From NCBI RefSeq assembly GCF_000006945.2, contig NC_003197.2, forward strand, positions 1,922,001-1,986,000: a stretch of 64,000 nucleotides of DNA, given 5' to 3'. Positions 46,050 through 53,660 of the stretch are shown here, piece by piece (the stretch's first letter is position 1; every line of letters begins with the position of its first letter). Under the pieces are notes generated by a model. The model saw nothing but the letters and a program-made list of their open reading frames with translations, ran no database searches and had not been told where the DNA came from. This stretch comes from Salmonella enterica subsp. enterica serovar Typhimurium str. LT2. Its GTDB lineage: Bacteria; Pseudomonadota; Gammaproteobacteria; Enterobacterales; Enterobacteriaceae. The translations under genes were made by a program, and so were the position numbers.

Positions 46050-46072
46050 AAAAAGAGACCGAATACGATTCC
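46050..46072. repeat. Attachment site: sdsR terminator end (second copy)
   Basis: Identical 23 bp to 36335-36357. Here the sequence continues into an intact sdsR gene, so this is the bacterial side of the junction. The island therefore ends here, and yebY and the core follow. Confidence 0.85.
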
Positions 46073-46152
46073 TGTATTCGGTCCAGGGAAATGGCTCTTG
46101 GGAGAGAGCCGTGCGCTAAAAGTTGGCATTAATGCAGGCTAAATCGCCTTGC
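46050..46152 (-). ncRNA. sdsR: Small RNA SdsR (RyeB)
   Basis: SigmaS-dependent, Hfq-binding small RNA of about 103 nt that represses porin ompD and other mRNAs in Salmonella. Read on the minus strand it starts GCAAGGCGATTTAGCC near 46152, passes the inner hairpin GGCTCTCTCCCAAGAGCC and ends with a terminator hairpin (GACCGAATAC ... GTATTCGGTC) and a T-run at 46050. A CTATTCT element, close to the sigmaS -10 consensus, stands at 46159-46165, seven bases before the start. The 3' end doubles as a phage attachment site. It lies opposite RyeA. Confidence 0.92.
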
Positions 46153-46240
46153 CCTTTAAGAATAGATGACGACGCCAGGTTTTCCAGTTTGCGACGAAGG
46201 TGATTGAAAAAACCTGGCGTTTTGTCTGTTATCAGAGATA

Positions 46241-46280
46241 AAAAAACCGTAAGCCTTTTCGTGAAGGTTTACGGTTTTTT
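46241..46280. terminator. Bidirectional terminator ryeA/yebY
   Basis: AAAAAACCGTAA ... TTACGGTTTTTT, with an inner GCCTTTTCGTGAAGGT loop. A perfect outer stem with A- and T-runs on both sides. It serves RyeA rightward and yebY leftward (the yebY stop is 13 bp away). Confidence 0.9.
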
Positions 46281-46292
46281 ATTAAAAATCAG

Positions 46293-46646
46293 TCAGCTAT
46301 TGGATGGATCACAAAGCTTTTGCGCACGTTCGATAAACGGCGCCAGACTCATTTTCTCACCGGGCTTCGCCGGGTTATCGATTTGAATGACGGCAATAGG
46401 CTGAGCGCGCGTTTTACCCTCCGCTACTTGCTGTTCGGCAATGGCATTCAAGGGATACTGCACCAGCGTACTGGGGTTGATCACATAGAGCGCCTGGCCA
46501 GGCCGACAGGTCAACATGACCTCTTCCCGATTAAACGCCCACTTGTCTTTTCCTACTTCAAAACGACTTACGGTAATCACCTGCGGCGCCGCCAACGCTA
46601 CGCCCGAAGTGGCCAGCAGAAGCGCCGGAAGGAGTATTTTTTTCAT
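46293..46646 (-). CDS. yebY: Exported protein YebY (DUF2511)
   Basis: A 117-residue periplasmic protein with a signal peptide (about 1-19, cleavage after VALA in MKKILLPALLLATSGVALAA). The mature part has two cysteines (MLTCRPGQ and QKLCDPS) that could pair. Family DUF2511. It is the last gene of the minus-strand yobA(copC)-yebZ(copD)-yebY group, 16 bp after copD, so it is tied to copper handling by context; its own activity is not established. Full length and close to E. coli YebY. Confidence 0.9.
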   Translation of the reverse strand: MKKILLPALLLATSGVALAAPQVITVSRFEVGKDKWAFNREEVMLTCRPGQALYVINPSTLVQYPLNAIAEQQVAEGKTRAQPIAVIQIDNPAKPGEKMSLAPFIERAQKLCDPSNS

Positions 46647-46662
46647 TCGTTATGCCAGTCCA

Positions 46663-47538
46663 TCAAAAAGGTTCGAGGGTTGCAAACAGGCTGACGATCG
46701 CCAGAACTATGCCTCCAACTCCCCATTCAATTTGCGTCATCCTGACAAACCATAGGTCAGTCCGGGGATTTTCCTGTCGCATACGTGGTACGAGAACATA
46801 CCGATTCGTCAGCGCAATTGCTACCATAAGCACGACCAGCGCACATTTTAACAAAAGCAACTGTCCATAGGTGGTCTGCCAGATAGCGGTAAATCCCGTG
46901 ATAAATAGCGTGTTGCCAATGCCTGTGAGCAATACGCCCGCCACAAAAAAGTGACCATAACGAGAAAAACGCATCATGGCGCTAATAGCATGTTGACGCC
47001 AGCGTCCCTGAGCCATGCGCATACAATAAACCACTGGCAACAGCCCGCCAAACCAGGCTGCGGCACAGAGTAAATGCAGAGCATGGTTAATCTGCTGTAA
47101 TGTTCCCGCTACACCGTCGCGCATCGTCGCATGTCCAACGCCTGCCAGCAGGATAAACTGAGCAACGGTTAGAATAAGAAGCCGTCGTTGCATTTTTACC
47201 GGCGCAATGACTACCACCGCCAGCGTGACCAGCGCGAGGATAATTTGCCATATCCAGACCGCGCCAAAGCGGGTTTGCAGTACCGCGCCCCACACCGAGA
47301 CGAAAAAAACATCGGGCCAGCCGCCGCCCATCAGTCCGCCCTGAACCGCCAGCATGAAAGCCGCGCTGATAACGCTCCAGGCGGCGGCATGTTGTTGCAG
47401 ATGTAAAAATCGACGCGTCATTAAACGACGAATTGATGCGGGTGCCAGCCAGGCACCGTAAAGCGCGCAGCCGTAGACCAGCATCACACTAGCAAAATGA
47501 ATAAATCGGAGAGTTATCCAGACGAATGTCAGCATCAT
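46663..47538 (-). CDS. copD: CopD-family inner-membrane copper protein YebZ
   Basis: A 291-residue inner-membrane protein with about eight hydrophobic helices, family CopD/YebZ, proposed to move copper across or within the inner membrane together with periplasmic CopC. Histidines in membrane segments (LRFIHFASVM, GVGHATM, INHALHLLCAAAWFGG) are the likely metal ligands. The start ATG at 47538 is immediately after the copC stop, so translation is probably coupled. One residue longer than E. coli YebZ because of a double Met start. Confidence 0.92.
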   Translation of the reverse strand: MMLTFVWITLRFIHFASVMLVYGCALYGAWLAPASIRRLMTRRFLHLQQHAAAWSVISAAFMLAVQGGLMGGGWPDVFFVSVWGAVLQTRFGAVWIWQIILALVTLAVVVIAPVKMQRRLLILTVAQFILLAGVGHATMRDGVAGTLQQINHALHLLCAAAWFGGLLPVVYCMRMAQGRWRQHAISAMMRFSRYGHFFVAGVLLTGIGNTLFITGFTAIWQTTYGQLLLLKCALVVLMVAIALTNRYVLVPRMRQENPRTDLWFVRMTQIEWGVGGIVLAIVSLFATLEPF

Positions 47539-47913
47539 TTATTTCACGCTGAAGGTGTATTTCCCTTTTGTTTTATGTCCATCCACCGACACAACGTGCC
47601 AGTCTACCGTGTAAGCGCCAGATTTTAACGGCTGCTCAAGCGGGATAATCAACTGCGTTTTATCCTGTTCATTTCGCTTTGCCGGGCGCGTTTTGATGAG
47701 CTCTTGCTGAGGGCCAGTAATGGTTGCGCCGCTGAACCCTGGCTCAATCCCTTCAGAAAAGTTCAGGGTCAGCGCCTGTGGCGAGGCCGTAACGGCAGCA
47801 TTCGCCGCTGGATACTGATGCGTCAGGTGCGCATGTGCCCAGGCCGCTGGCGTCGCAAATGTCGATGCCAGCAGCAGTAAAGCTAAACGTCGCGATGGTG
47901 CAGAAGAAGCCAT
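47539..47913 (-). CDS. copC: Periplasmic copper-binding protein CopC (YobA)
   Basis: A 124-residue CopC-domain protein of the periplasm. The signal peptide ends in AAWA, so the mature chain begins HAHLTHQYPAANA, placing the N-terminal histidine brace (HAH) that binds Cu(II). A second ligand region is DWHVVSVDGHKTKG near the C-terminus. A GTG two codons upstream is possible; I use ATG 47913, which gives the E. coli length. First gene of the copC-copD-yebY operon. Confidence 0.92.
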   Translation of the reverse strand: MASSAPSRRLALLLLASTFATPAAWAHAHLTHQYPAANAAVTASPQALTLNFSEGIEPGFSGATITGPQQELIKTRPAKRNEQDKTQLIIPLEQPLKSGAYTVDWHVVSVDGHKTKGKYTFSVK

Positions 47914-48050
47914 ATTCACTATTCCTTTTTGTTATACCTACGTTACAAAGAATAACCTTCAACAATCAATGAGTCGAGGATCATCATTTCCATCTTGCCA
48001 TTACCGCGGACTCTTAGTACCTTCTGGCGGCAACAAAAAAGGAGACACGT

Positions 48051-48281
48051 ATGAAAACAAATCTGGCTCAGCTTGAACAAGCGGAAATGGATAAAGTCAA
48101 TGTGGACCTGGCGGCAGCCGGGGTGGCATTTAAAGAGCGCTACAATATGCCAGTTGTCGCGGAGGCGGTCGAACGTGAGCAGCCAGAGCATCTACGCGCC
48201 TGGTTTCGCGAGCGGCTGATTGCCCATCGTCTGGCTTCCGTATCACTATCCCGACTCCCTTACGAACCCAAAGTTAAATAA
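48051..48281 (+). CDS. holE: DNA polymerase III theta subunit
   Basis: A 76-residue subunit of the polymerase III core that binds and stabilises the proofreading subunit epsilon (DnaQ). Almost identical to E. coli HolE across KVNVDLAAAGVAFKERYNMP and RAWFRERLIAHRLASV. ATG 48051 follows AAAGGAG. It is divergent from copC with about 135 bp between. Monocistronic by appearance. Confidence 0.95.
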   Translation: MKTNLAQLEQAEMDKVNVDLAAAGVAFKERYNMPVVAEAVEREQPEHLRAWFRERLIAHRLASVSLSRLPYEPKVK

Positions 48282-48388
48282 AAATTATATAACGTTACAC
48301 TTCCTTACATGCAGACGACTACATTATAAGGCGATTCTTAACCTATGCTTTTTAGAATGGCTGTAGAGACTATGAAAAGGAAGTCATT

Positions 48389-49045
48389 ATGTCCTCCTGG
48401 AAAATTGCTGCTGCGCAGTATGCGCCCCTGAACGCCTCGCCGGCGGAGCATGTCGCCCATCATCTGGAATATATTGAGCTTGCGGCTCGTCAACAGTGCG
48501 AACTGCTGGTCTTTCCGTCACTGTCGCTATTAGGCTGCGACGAAAGGAATAAATCGTTGCCCGCCCCGCCTGACGAGGCGCTTTTACAGCCGCTCACTCA
48601 TGCGGCCGATACCCACCATATGACTATCATTGTGGGTATGCCTGTTGAGCATAACTGCCGCTTCGTAAAAGGCATCGCTATTTTTGCCCCATGGCTAACG
48701 TCGCCGCTCATGTTTCACAAAAGTCATGGCGCCTGTATTGCCAGGCAGCGAAGCGCTATCAACGTGGTGGATGAGCAGCCAGAAGGTGGTGATATAGATC
48801 CCTCATTTACGTTATTCACAACCAGTCAATGTCTTAACGAACCTGAACTCCATGCTTCTACCTCACGCTTACAACGTTTTTCGCATAAATATGCGCTGGC
48901 CGTACTGATGGCCAATGCCTGTGGAAGTAGCGCTCTGTGGAATGAAAGCGGGCAACTTATTGTTCGTGCCGATTGCGGTTCGCTATTACTGACGGGCCTG
49001 CGCACAACGGAGGGTTGGCAAGGCGATATCATTCCATTACGCTAA
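48389..49045 (+). CDS. yobB: Nitrilase-superfamily protein YobB
   Basis: A 218-residue protein of the carbon-nitrogen hydrolase (nitrilase) fold. It starts KIAAAQYAPLNASPAEHVAH like active amidases, but the catalytic glutamate expected in the FPE motif is serine (LVFPSLSLLGCD, Ser44, codon TCA). The later region that should carry the nucleophilic cysteine (SQCLNEPEL) is also atypical. It is therefore probably not a normal amidase. It is shorter than most family members (250-300). ATG 48389 follows AAGGAAG. exoX follows 23 bp after it on the same strand. Confidence 0.85.
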   Translation: MSSWKIAAAQYAPLNASPAEHVAHHLEYIELAARQQCELLVFPSLSLLGCDERNKSLPAPPDEALLQPLTHAADTHHMTIIVGMPVEHNCRFVKGIAIFAPWLTSPLMFHKSHGACIARQRSAINVVDEQPEGGDIDPSFTLFTTSQCLNEPELHASTSRLQRFSHKYALAVLMANACGSSALWNESGQLIVRADCGSLLLTGLRTTEGWQGDIIPLR

Positions 49046-49068
49046 GGTCTTTCGGTGAGGAATGAATC

Positions 49069-49767
49069 ATGTTGCGGATTATAGACACGGAAACCTGCGG
49101 GCTGCAGGGCGGGATCGTAGAGATAGCCTCTGTTGATGTCATTGATGGCAACATTGTCAATCCCATGAGTCACCTGATACGCCCCGATCGCCCTATTACG
49201 CCGCAGGCGATGGCGATACACCGTATTACCGAAGCCATGGTCGCCGATAAGCCGTGGATTGAAGATGTCATACCGCTTTATTACGGTAGTGAGTGGTATG
49301 TCGCTCACAATGCCAGTTTCGACAGACGCGTATTACCTGAATTGCCGGGTGAGTGGATCTGTACCATGAAGTTGTCGCGACGCCTGTGGCCGGGAATAAA
49401 ATACAGCAATATGGCGCTCTATAAATCGCGCAAACTAAGCGTACAAACGCCGCCGGGGCTGCACCATCACCGGGCGCTTTATGATTGCTATATCACCGCC
49501 GCCTTGCTGATTGATATTATGCGAACCACCGGCTGGACCGCGGAAGAGATGGTCAATATTACGGGCCGTCCTGCGCTGTTAACCACTTTCCCGTTCGGTA
49601 AATACCGCGGTAAGGCGGTATCTGAAGTCGCAAAACGCGATCCGGGCTATTTACGCTGGCTTTTTAATAACCTTGATAATATGAGCCCGGAGCTTCGCCT
49701 GACGCTTAAACACTACCTGGAAGATGTTCAGGCTGGCGAGCAACGCAGCAATGGAACACCACAATAA
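49069..49767 (+). CDS. exoX: Exodeoxyribonuclease X
   Basis: DnaQ-like 3'-5' exonuclease used in mismatch repair and UV repair. The DEDDh residues are complete: RIIDTETCGL (Exo I), HNASFDRRVL (Exo II) and HHHRALYDC (Exo III). It has 232 residues, 12 more than E. coli at the C-terminus (AGEQRSNGTPQ end). It follows yobB closely, so the two may share a promoter. Convergent with ptrB, 34 bp between stops. Confidence 0.95.
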   Translation: MLRIIDTETCGLQGGIVEIASVDVIDGNIVNPMSHLIRPDRPITPQAMAIHRITEAMVADKPWIEDVIPLYYGSEWYVAHNASFDRRVLPELPGEWICTMKLSRRLWPGIKYSNMALYKSRKLSVQTPPGLHHHRALYDCYITAALLIDIMRTTGWTAEEMVNITGRPALLTTFPFGKYRGKAVSEVAKRDPGYLRWLFNNLDNMSPELRLTLKHYLEDVQAGEQRSNGTPQ

Positions 49768-49801
49768 CCCGCGACGCTCACAAGCCGTTGCGGGCGCGCG
49801 T

Positions 49802-51853
49802 CTATGCGCTATGTAAGGTTCCCTGCGCCAGGCCGATTAAAAAGGCGAACTCCAGCGCGACGCCTTCGTAGGATTTAAACCGCCCCGACTTACCACCGTG
49901 CCCGGAGTCCATATCCGTACATAACAGCAGCAGACGTTGGTCCGTTTTTAGCTCGCGTAATTTTGCCACCCACTTCGCCGGTTCCCAGTATTGCACCTGG
50001 GAGTCGTGCAATCCTGTCGTCACCAGCAGGTGCGGATAGTCCTGCGCTTTGACATTGTCATAAGGACTATAGCTTTTCATATAGTCATAATACTCAATAT
50101 CCTGCGGGTTCCCCCACTCTTCAAACTCTCCTGTCGTTAGTGGGATCGACTCATCCAGCATCGTGGTTAATACATCAACAAAGGGTACCTGGGCAATAAC
50201 GCCGTGGAAAAGCTCGGGGCGTTCGTTGATAGCGACGCCCATTAGCATTCCGCCCGCGCTCCCGCCCATCCCATAACACAGCGACGGCGAACCGTAACCC
50301 AGTTTTAATAAGGCATCGCAGGCATCAAGATAGTCATTAAAAGTATTCCGCTTTTTGAGGAACTTGCCATCTTCATACCACTGCTGCCCCAGCTCACCGC
50401 CGCCGCGAACGTGTACGATTGCGTAAACAAAGCCACGATCCAGCAAGCTCAGTCGGCTGCTGCTGAAGTCGGCGTCAATACTGGAACCGTAAGATCCGTA
50501 ACCGTAAACCAGAAGCGGATTTTGCCCTTTACGAAAATACTTCTGATGATAAACCAGCGATACCGGCACTTCGACGCCGTCGCGTGCGGTGATCCACAGG
50601 TGTTCGCTCTGATAACAGCCAGAATCAAACCCAGGCACTTCCGTCTGTTTAAGTACCCGTCGTTCTCCGGTATCCATATCCAGTTCAAACAAGGTATCTG
50701 GCGTCGTCATTGAAGAATAGCCGTAACGCAGCCGGGAGGTCTCAGGTTCGGGATTATAGGCAAGCCACGTCACGTAAGCCGGATCGTCAAAGGCGATGCC
50801 TATCACTTCACGGGTTTTACGGTTAATTTGCCGCAGGCTGGTAAGCCCCCGTTGACGCTCTTCGACCACTAACCAGTCGGTAAACAGGGTAAACCCTTCC
50901 AGCATAATATGCTCGCGCGGAGGGATCAGCTCTTCCCAGGCGTTTTCATTGCGCACGCGGGTACGGTACAACCCAAAGTTTTTACCGTTCCGGTTAGAAC
51001 GCAGGTAAAACTTATGTTGATAGTGATCGAGACTATATTCATGGTCTTTGCGGCGCGGTAAAAATGAAAACGGCTCGGCATCGGCCAGTTCCGCGTCAAG
51101 TAATAGCACTTCGCTAGTGGTGGCGCTGGCAAGGTGAATCACCACATAATGCTGCGAAGTGGTTTTATGCAGGCTGACATAAAAGGTATCGTCTTTCTCC
51201 TCATATACCAGTTCATCTTGCGATGACGGAGTGCCAATCGTGTGCCGCCAAACCTGATAGGGCAGCAGCGTCTTCTTATGCTTACGCACATAGTAAAGGG
51301 TCAGGGAATCATTGGCCCAGACAAATTCAGGCGCAACGTTATCCAGCAGTTCCGGATACCAGTTACCGCTTTCGAGGTTACGAAAACGCAACCCATACTG
51401 ACGACGGGATAAATAATCTTCTGCCAGCGCCATGATGGTATTATCCGGCGTAATGGCAAGTCCACCGAGCGTATAAAATTCGCTGTGCGCGGCCCGCTGG
51501 TTCGCATCGAGCAAGGTTTCCCACACATCCCACTCTTCGCTTAACGCCGATTGTCGTTGATAGATGGCATATTCGCAGCCGGGTTCATAGATATAACGGT
51601 AGCGATAGCCATTTTTCACATACGGAGCGGAAACTTCTCTGGGCGGGATGCGATCGATAATTTCTTTTAGAATGCGGTCCTGTAACGCCTGCTGAGAGGT
51701 CATGACCTTCCGGCCATACTCATTTTCCTGATGCAGGTAATCAAGGACTTCCGGCTGCGAGCGAGTGTCATCTCGCAGCCAGTAATAATTATCAATGCGC
51801 GTATCGCCATGTACGGTCATGGCATAGGGAATTCGATTGGCTTTTGGCAACAT
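49802..51853 (-). CDS. ptrB: Oligopeptidase B
   Basis: Cytoplasmic S9 (prolyl-oligopeptidase family) serine peptidase that cuts short peptides after Lys and Arg. It has 683 residues: an N-terminal seven-bladed propeller (about 75-405) and a C-terminal alpha/beta-hydrolase domain with the nucleophile in GMGGSAGGML, the acid near GLHDSQVQYWEP and the histidine in DSGHGGKSG. ATG 51853 has a normal context. Single gene by appearance; the 210-bp gap upstream to yebE shows no other feature. Confidence 0.95.
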   Translation of the reverse strand: MLPKANRIPYAMTVHGDTRIDNYYWLRDDTRSQPEVLDYLHQENEYGRKVMTSQQALQDRILKEIIDRIPPREVSAPYVKNGYRYRYIYEPGCEYAIYQRQSALSEEWDVWETLLDANQRAAHSEFYTLGGLAITPDNTIMALAEDYLSRRQYGLRFRNLESGNWYPELLDNVAPEFVWANDSLTLYYVRKHKKTLLPYQVWRHTIGTPSSQDELVYEEKDDTFYVSLHKTTSQHYVVIHLASATTSEVLLLDAELADAEPFSFLPRRKDHEYSLDHYQHKFYLRSNRNGKNFGLYRTRVRNENAWEELIPPREHIMLEGFTLFTDWLVVEERQRGLTSLRQINRKTREVIGIAFDDPAYVTWLAYNPEPETSRLRYGYSSMTTPDTLFELDMDTGERRVLKQTEVPGFDSGCYQSEHLWITARDGVEVPVSLVYHQKYFRKGQNPLLVYGYGSYGSSIDADFSSSRLSLLDRGFVYAIVHVRGGGELGQQWYEDGKFLKKRNTFNDYLDACDALLKLGYGSPSLCYGMGGSAGGMLMGVAINERPELFHGVIAQVPFVDVLTTMLDESIPLTTGEFEEWGNPQDIEYYDYMKSYSPYDNVKAQDYPHLLVTTGLHDSQVQYWEPAKWVAKLRELKTDQRLLLLCTDMDSGHGGKSGRFKSYEGVALEFAFLIGLAQGTLHSA

Positions 51854-52065
51854 GTCGTTTTTTCTTTTGCGTTAATATTTGTTATATATCACGCGGCAAA
51901 CACAGCGGCGTAGCATGGTAGTCCCGGTCGCTCACCTCGGTAAGCGCCTGAGATGTCACTGCTTCGCCGCTATCTTGCAACATGAATGACGTAAACTATC
52001 CATCCTATAAGGGTGGCAAAAGACACGCATGATGCAAGCGAAACATGTTACTTAATGGCAGGTTA

Positions 52066-52725
52066 TCAGCCTGGTAGCGCCTGTTTTTGCTGCTGCAAGT
52101 CCTGCTCGATACCGTCCCGAACCTCCTGAGGAATTTTTAGCGCGTCTCCTAACGCATTCAGATAGCTACGTTCCATAAAGTGGTCAATATCAATGGCGGC
52201 GCAGCTCAGGAAGTAGATTTCCAGGGCTTCTTCTTCATTGCGAATGCCCTGTGCCAGACGTTGTGGATCAAGCGGCTGCTCAATAGCTTTTTCGATAAAC
52301 ACACGCCCTTGCTCTTCAACACCTGATTCTCGCAGTTGGTGCTCAATCGCCGCGCGTTCTTTGGCATCAATATGCCCATCGCTTTTTGCAGCAAAAACCA
52401 GCGCCAGGATCAGTCGCTCAGTGCGAACATCCAGCGGCGTACTTTGGCTGCCGAATTGCGGCTCCCCCTGATGCGCGGCGCGTACTTTATCTTTGTACTT
52501 ATTCCACAATACGGAACCCGCCACCGCGCCGCCGCCCACCAGCAAAGCGCCAGTACCGTATTTGGTTAATAATTTGCGCGAAGACTTATTGGCGACCAAC
52601 AGTCCAGCCAGACCGCCCAGCGCGCCGGGAACCAGCAGTTTATTTAACCCCTGTTCACCGGAAGGCGATGCGGAAGCGCCTTTTTGCCCAAGAAGTGATT
52701 GTAATTGGTTCAACCAGTTAGCCAT
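52066..52725 (-). CDS. yebE: DUF533 inner-membrane protein YebE
   Basis: A 219-residue protein: an N-terminal amphipathic/glutamine-rich start (MANWLNQLQSLLGQKG), one or two hydrophobic segments (GALGGLAGLLVANK and GTGALLVGGGAVAGSVL, about 40-85), and a C-terminal TerB-like helical domain with acidic motif AAKSDGHIDAKERAAIE. The frame extends to 52809, but ATG 52725 with GAGGGG upstream gives the E. coli length. E. coli yebE belongs to the Cpx and sigmaE-type envelope stress set; function unknown. Confidence 0.92.
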   Translation of the reverse strand: MANWLNQLQSLLGQKGASASPSGEQGLNKLLVPGALGGLAGLLVANKSSRKLLTKYGTGALLVGGGAVAGSVLWNKYKDKVRAAHQGEPQFGSQSTPLDVRTERLILALVFAAKSDGHIDAKERAAIEHQLRESGVEEQGRVFIEKAIEQPLDPQRLAQGIRNEEEALEIYFLSCAAIDIDHFMERSYLNALGDALKIPQEVRDGIEQDLQQQKQALPG

Positions 52726-52818
52726 AGTACCCCTCAAATACAGACCAATAATGGTCAAGCGTACCTGAGGGGATGTCAGGAATTGTCTGTTCCGGCAAAA
52801 GAAGCGCAAATTACGCTG

Positions 52819-53172
52819 CTAGCGGGGCTTATATTCCGCCTTGCCGGCTTTGCAATCAACGATGACCTGATAATGAATATCGGCGCTTTTACCGCGAACA
52901 GTTAGCGGAACTGTCCATTTATCATTTTGACCCACAACGTCCTGCACATTAACCCACGCGACCGGGTCAGCCTGCCCGACCTTTTTTTGGTCGTCGGCCC
53001 ACCGCACGATACGATTTTGCTGGTAGTCGCGCTTCACGCTTGCCGCAATCCCGGCGGCATCCAGCCCTTCGCACTGCGGAAACTTAACCGATTTACTCTC
53101 GGTGGATGCCGCAAATGCCGATACGCTGGCGGATAAAAACAGCAGGCTCAACAACGCTCCTCTTTTATTCAT
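52819..53172 (-). CDS. yebF: Secreted colicin-like-fold protein YebF
   Basis: Small protein exported by Sec to the periplasm and, in E. coli, released into the medium through outer-membrane porins. It has 117 residues: a signal peptide (MNKRGALLSLLFLSASVSAF, cut after FAA), then a mature domain with one disulfide pair (QCEGLDAAG and VDCKAGKAEY). The frame reads up to 53283; I use ATG 53172 because GGAGAA precedes it and the signal peptide begins there. yebG lies 67 bp upstream on the same strand. Confidence 0.93.
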   Translation of the reverse strand: MNKRGALLSLLFLSASVSAFAASTESKSVKFPQCEGLDAAGIAASVKRDYQQNRIVRWADDQKKVGQADPVAWVNVQDVVGQNDKWTVPLTVRGKSADIHYQVIVDCKAGKAEYKPR

Positions 53173-53239
53173 ACTTTTCTCCTTAGCACAATGATTCAGG
53201 AAAAGCATGGTACAAAACGCCGGGAGCGCAAGTGTGGGT

Positions 53240-53530
53240 TCAGGCGGCTTGCTTTTTCGTTTTACTCGCGGCGTCCTTTTCAACCGCCTGCGGAGAAGGC
53301 AACTTACCGGTTTTGAGGATAGTGCTTAACACCTCTTTATGTTCCGCCAGCCACAGCGACAACGCTTCGCGCTGCCCATCTTCCAGCACGACTGGCGACT
53401 GCTCAAGCCAGGTATCAAGAAGATCGGCAGTATCGAGCATTTTGTCCCAGGCGTCGGCTTCCTTTTTACTGGTAAATGACATCTTCTCCTCACCCTCGCG
53501 AATGACTACGTATTTAACTTCAACCGCCAT
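53240..53530 (-). CDS. yebG: SOS-induced protein YebG
   Basis: A 96-residue DNA-damage-inducible protein of unknown activity. It starts MAVEVKYVVIREGEEKMSFT and ends in a lysine-rich tail (KDAASKTKKQAA). The LexA box at 53550-53565, 20 bp before the start, supports SOS control as known for E. coli. Reads away from purT, with about 130 bp of shared regulatory DNA. Confidence 0.95.
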   Translation of the reverse strand: MAVEVKYVVIREGEEKMSFTSKKEADAWDKMLDTADLLDTWLEQSPVVLEDGQREALSLWLAEHKEVLSTILKTGKLPSPQAVEKDAASKTKKQAA

Positions 53531-53549
53531 TTTGCAGCCCCTTATTTAC

Positions 53550-53565
53550 CTGTGTTTATATACAG
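53550..53565. promoter_or_regulatory. LexA box of yebG
   Basis: CTGTGTTTATATACAG: the CTG-N10-CAG pattern of LexA operators with an AT-rich centre. It overlaps the expected yebG promoter. Confidence 0.9.
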
Positions 53566-53609
53566 TATATTGCAAGGCAGCAAGAAAAGCAATTTATTCG
53601 AAAAGACAT

Positions 53610-53625
53610 ACGCAAACGTTTTCGT
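53610..53625. promoter_or_regulatory. PurR box of purT
   Basis: ACGCAAACGTTTTCGT, an almost perfect PurR operator (palindromic around AACGTT). It stands about 36 bp before the purT start and would repress purT when purines are available. Confidence 0.9.
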
Positions 53626-53660
53626 ATATACTGCGCGCAGGTAAATAAGGGGACAGAAAT

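Larger units (their letters stand above)
46010..46280 (+). ncRNA. ryeA: Antisense small RNA RyeA (SraC), 5' end uncertain
   Basis: In E. coli a 250-275 nt RNA is transcribed across sdsR from the opposite strand and ends at a strong terminator before yebY. The same terminator is present at 46241-46280, so the RNA is probably made here too. Its 5' end would lie in or near the att junction, so the phage insertion has replaced upstream sequence and perhaps the promoter. The 5' coordinate given is a guess based on E. coli length. Confidence 0.55.
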
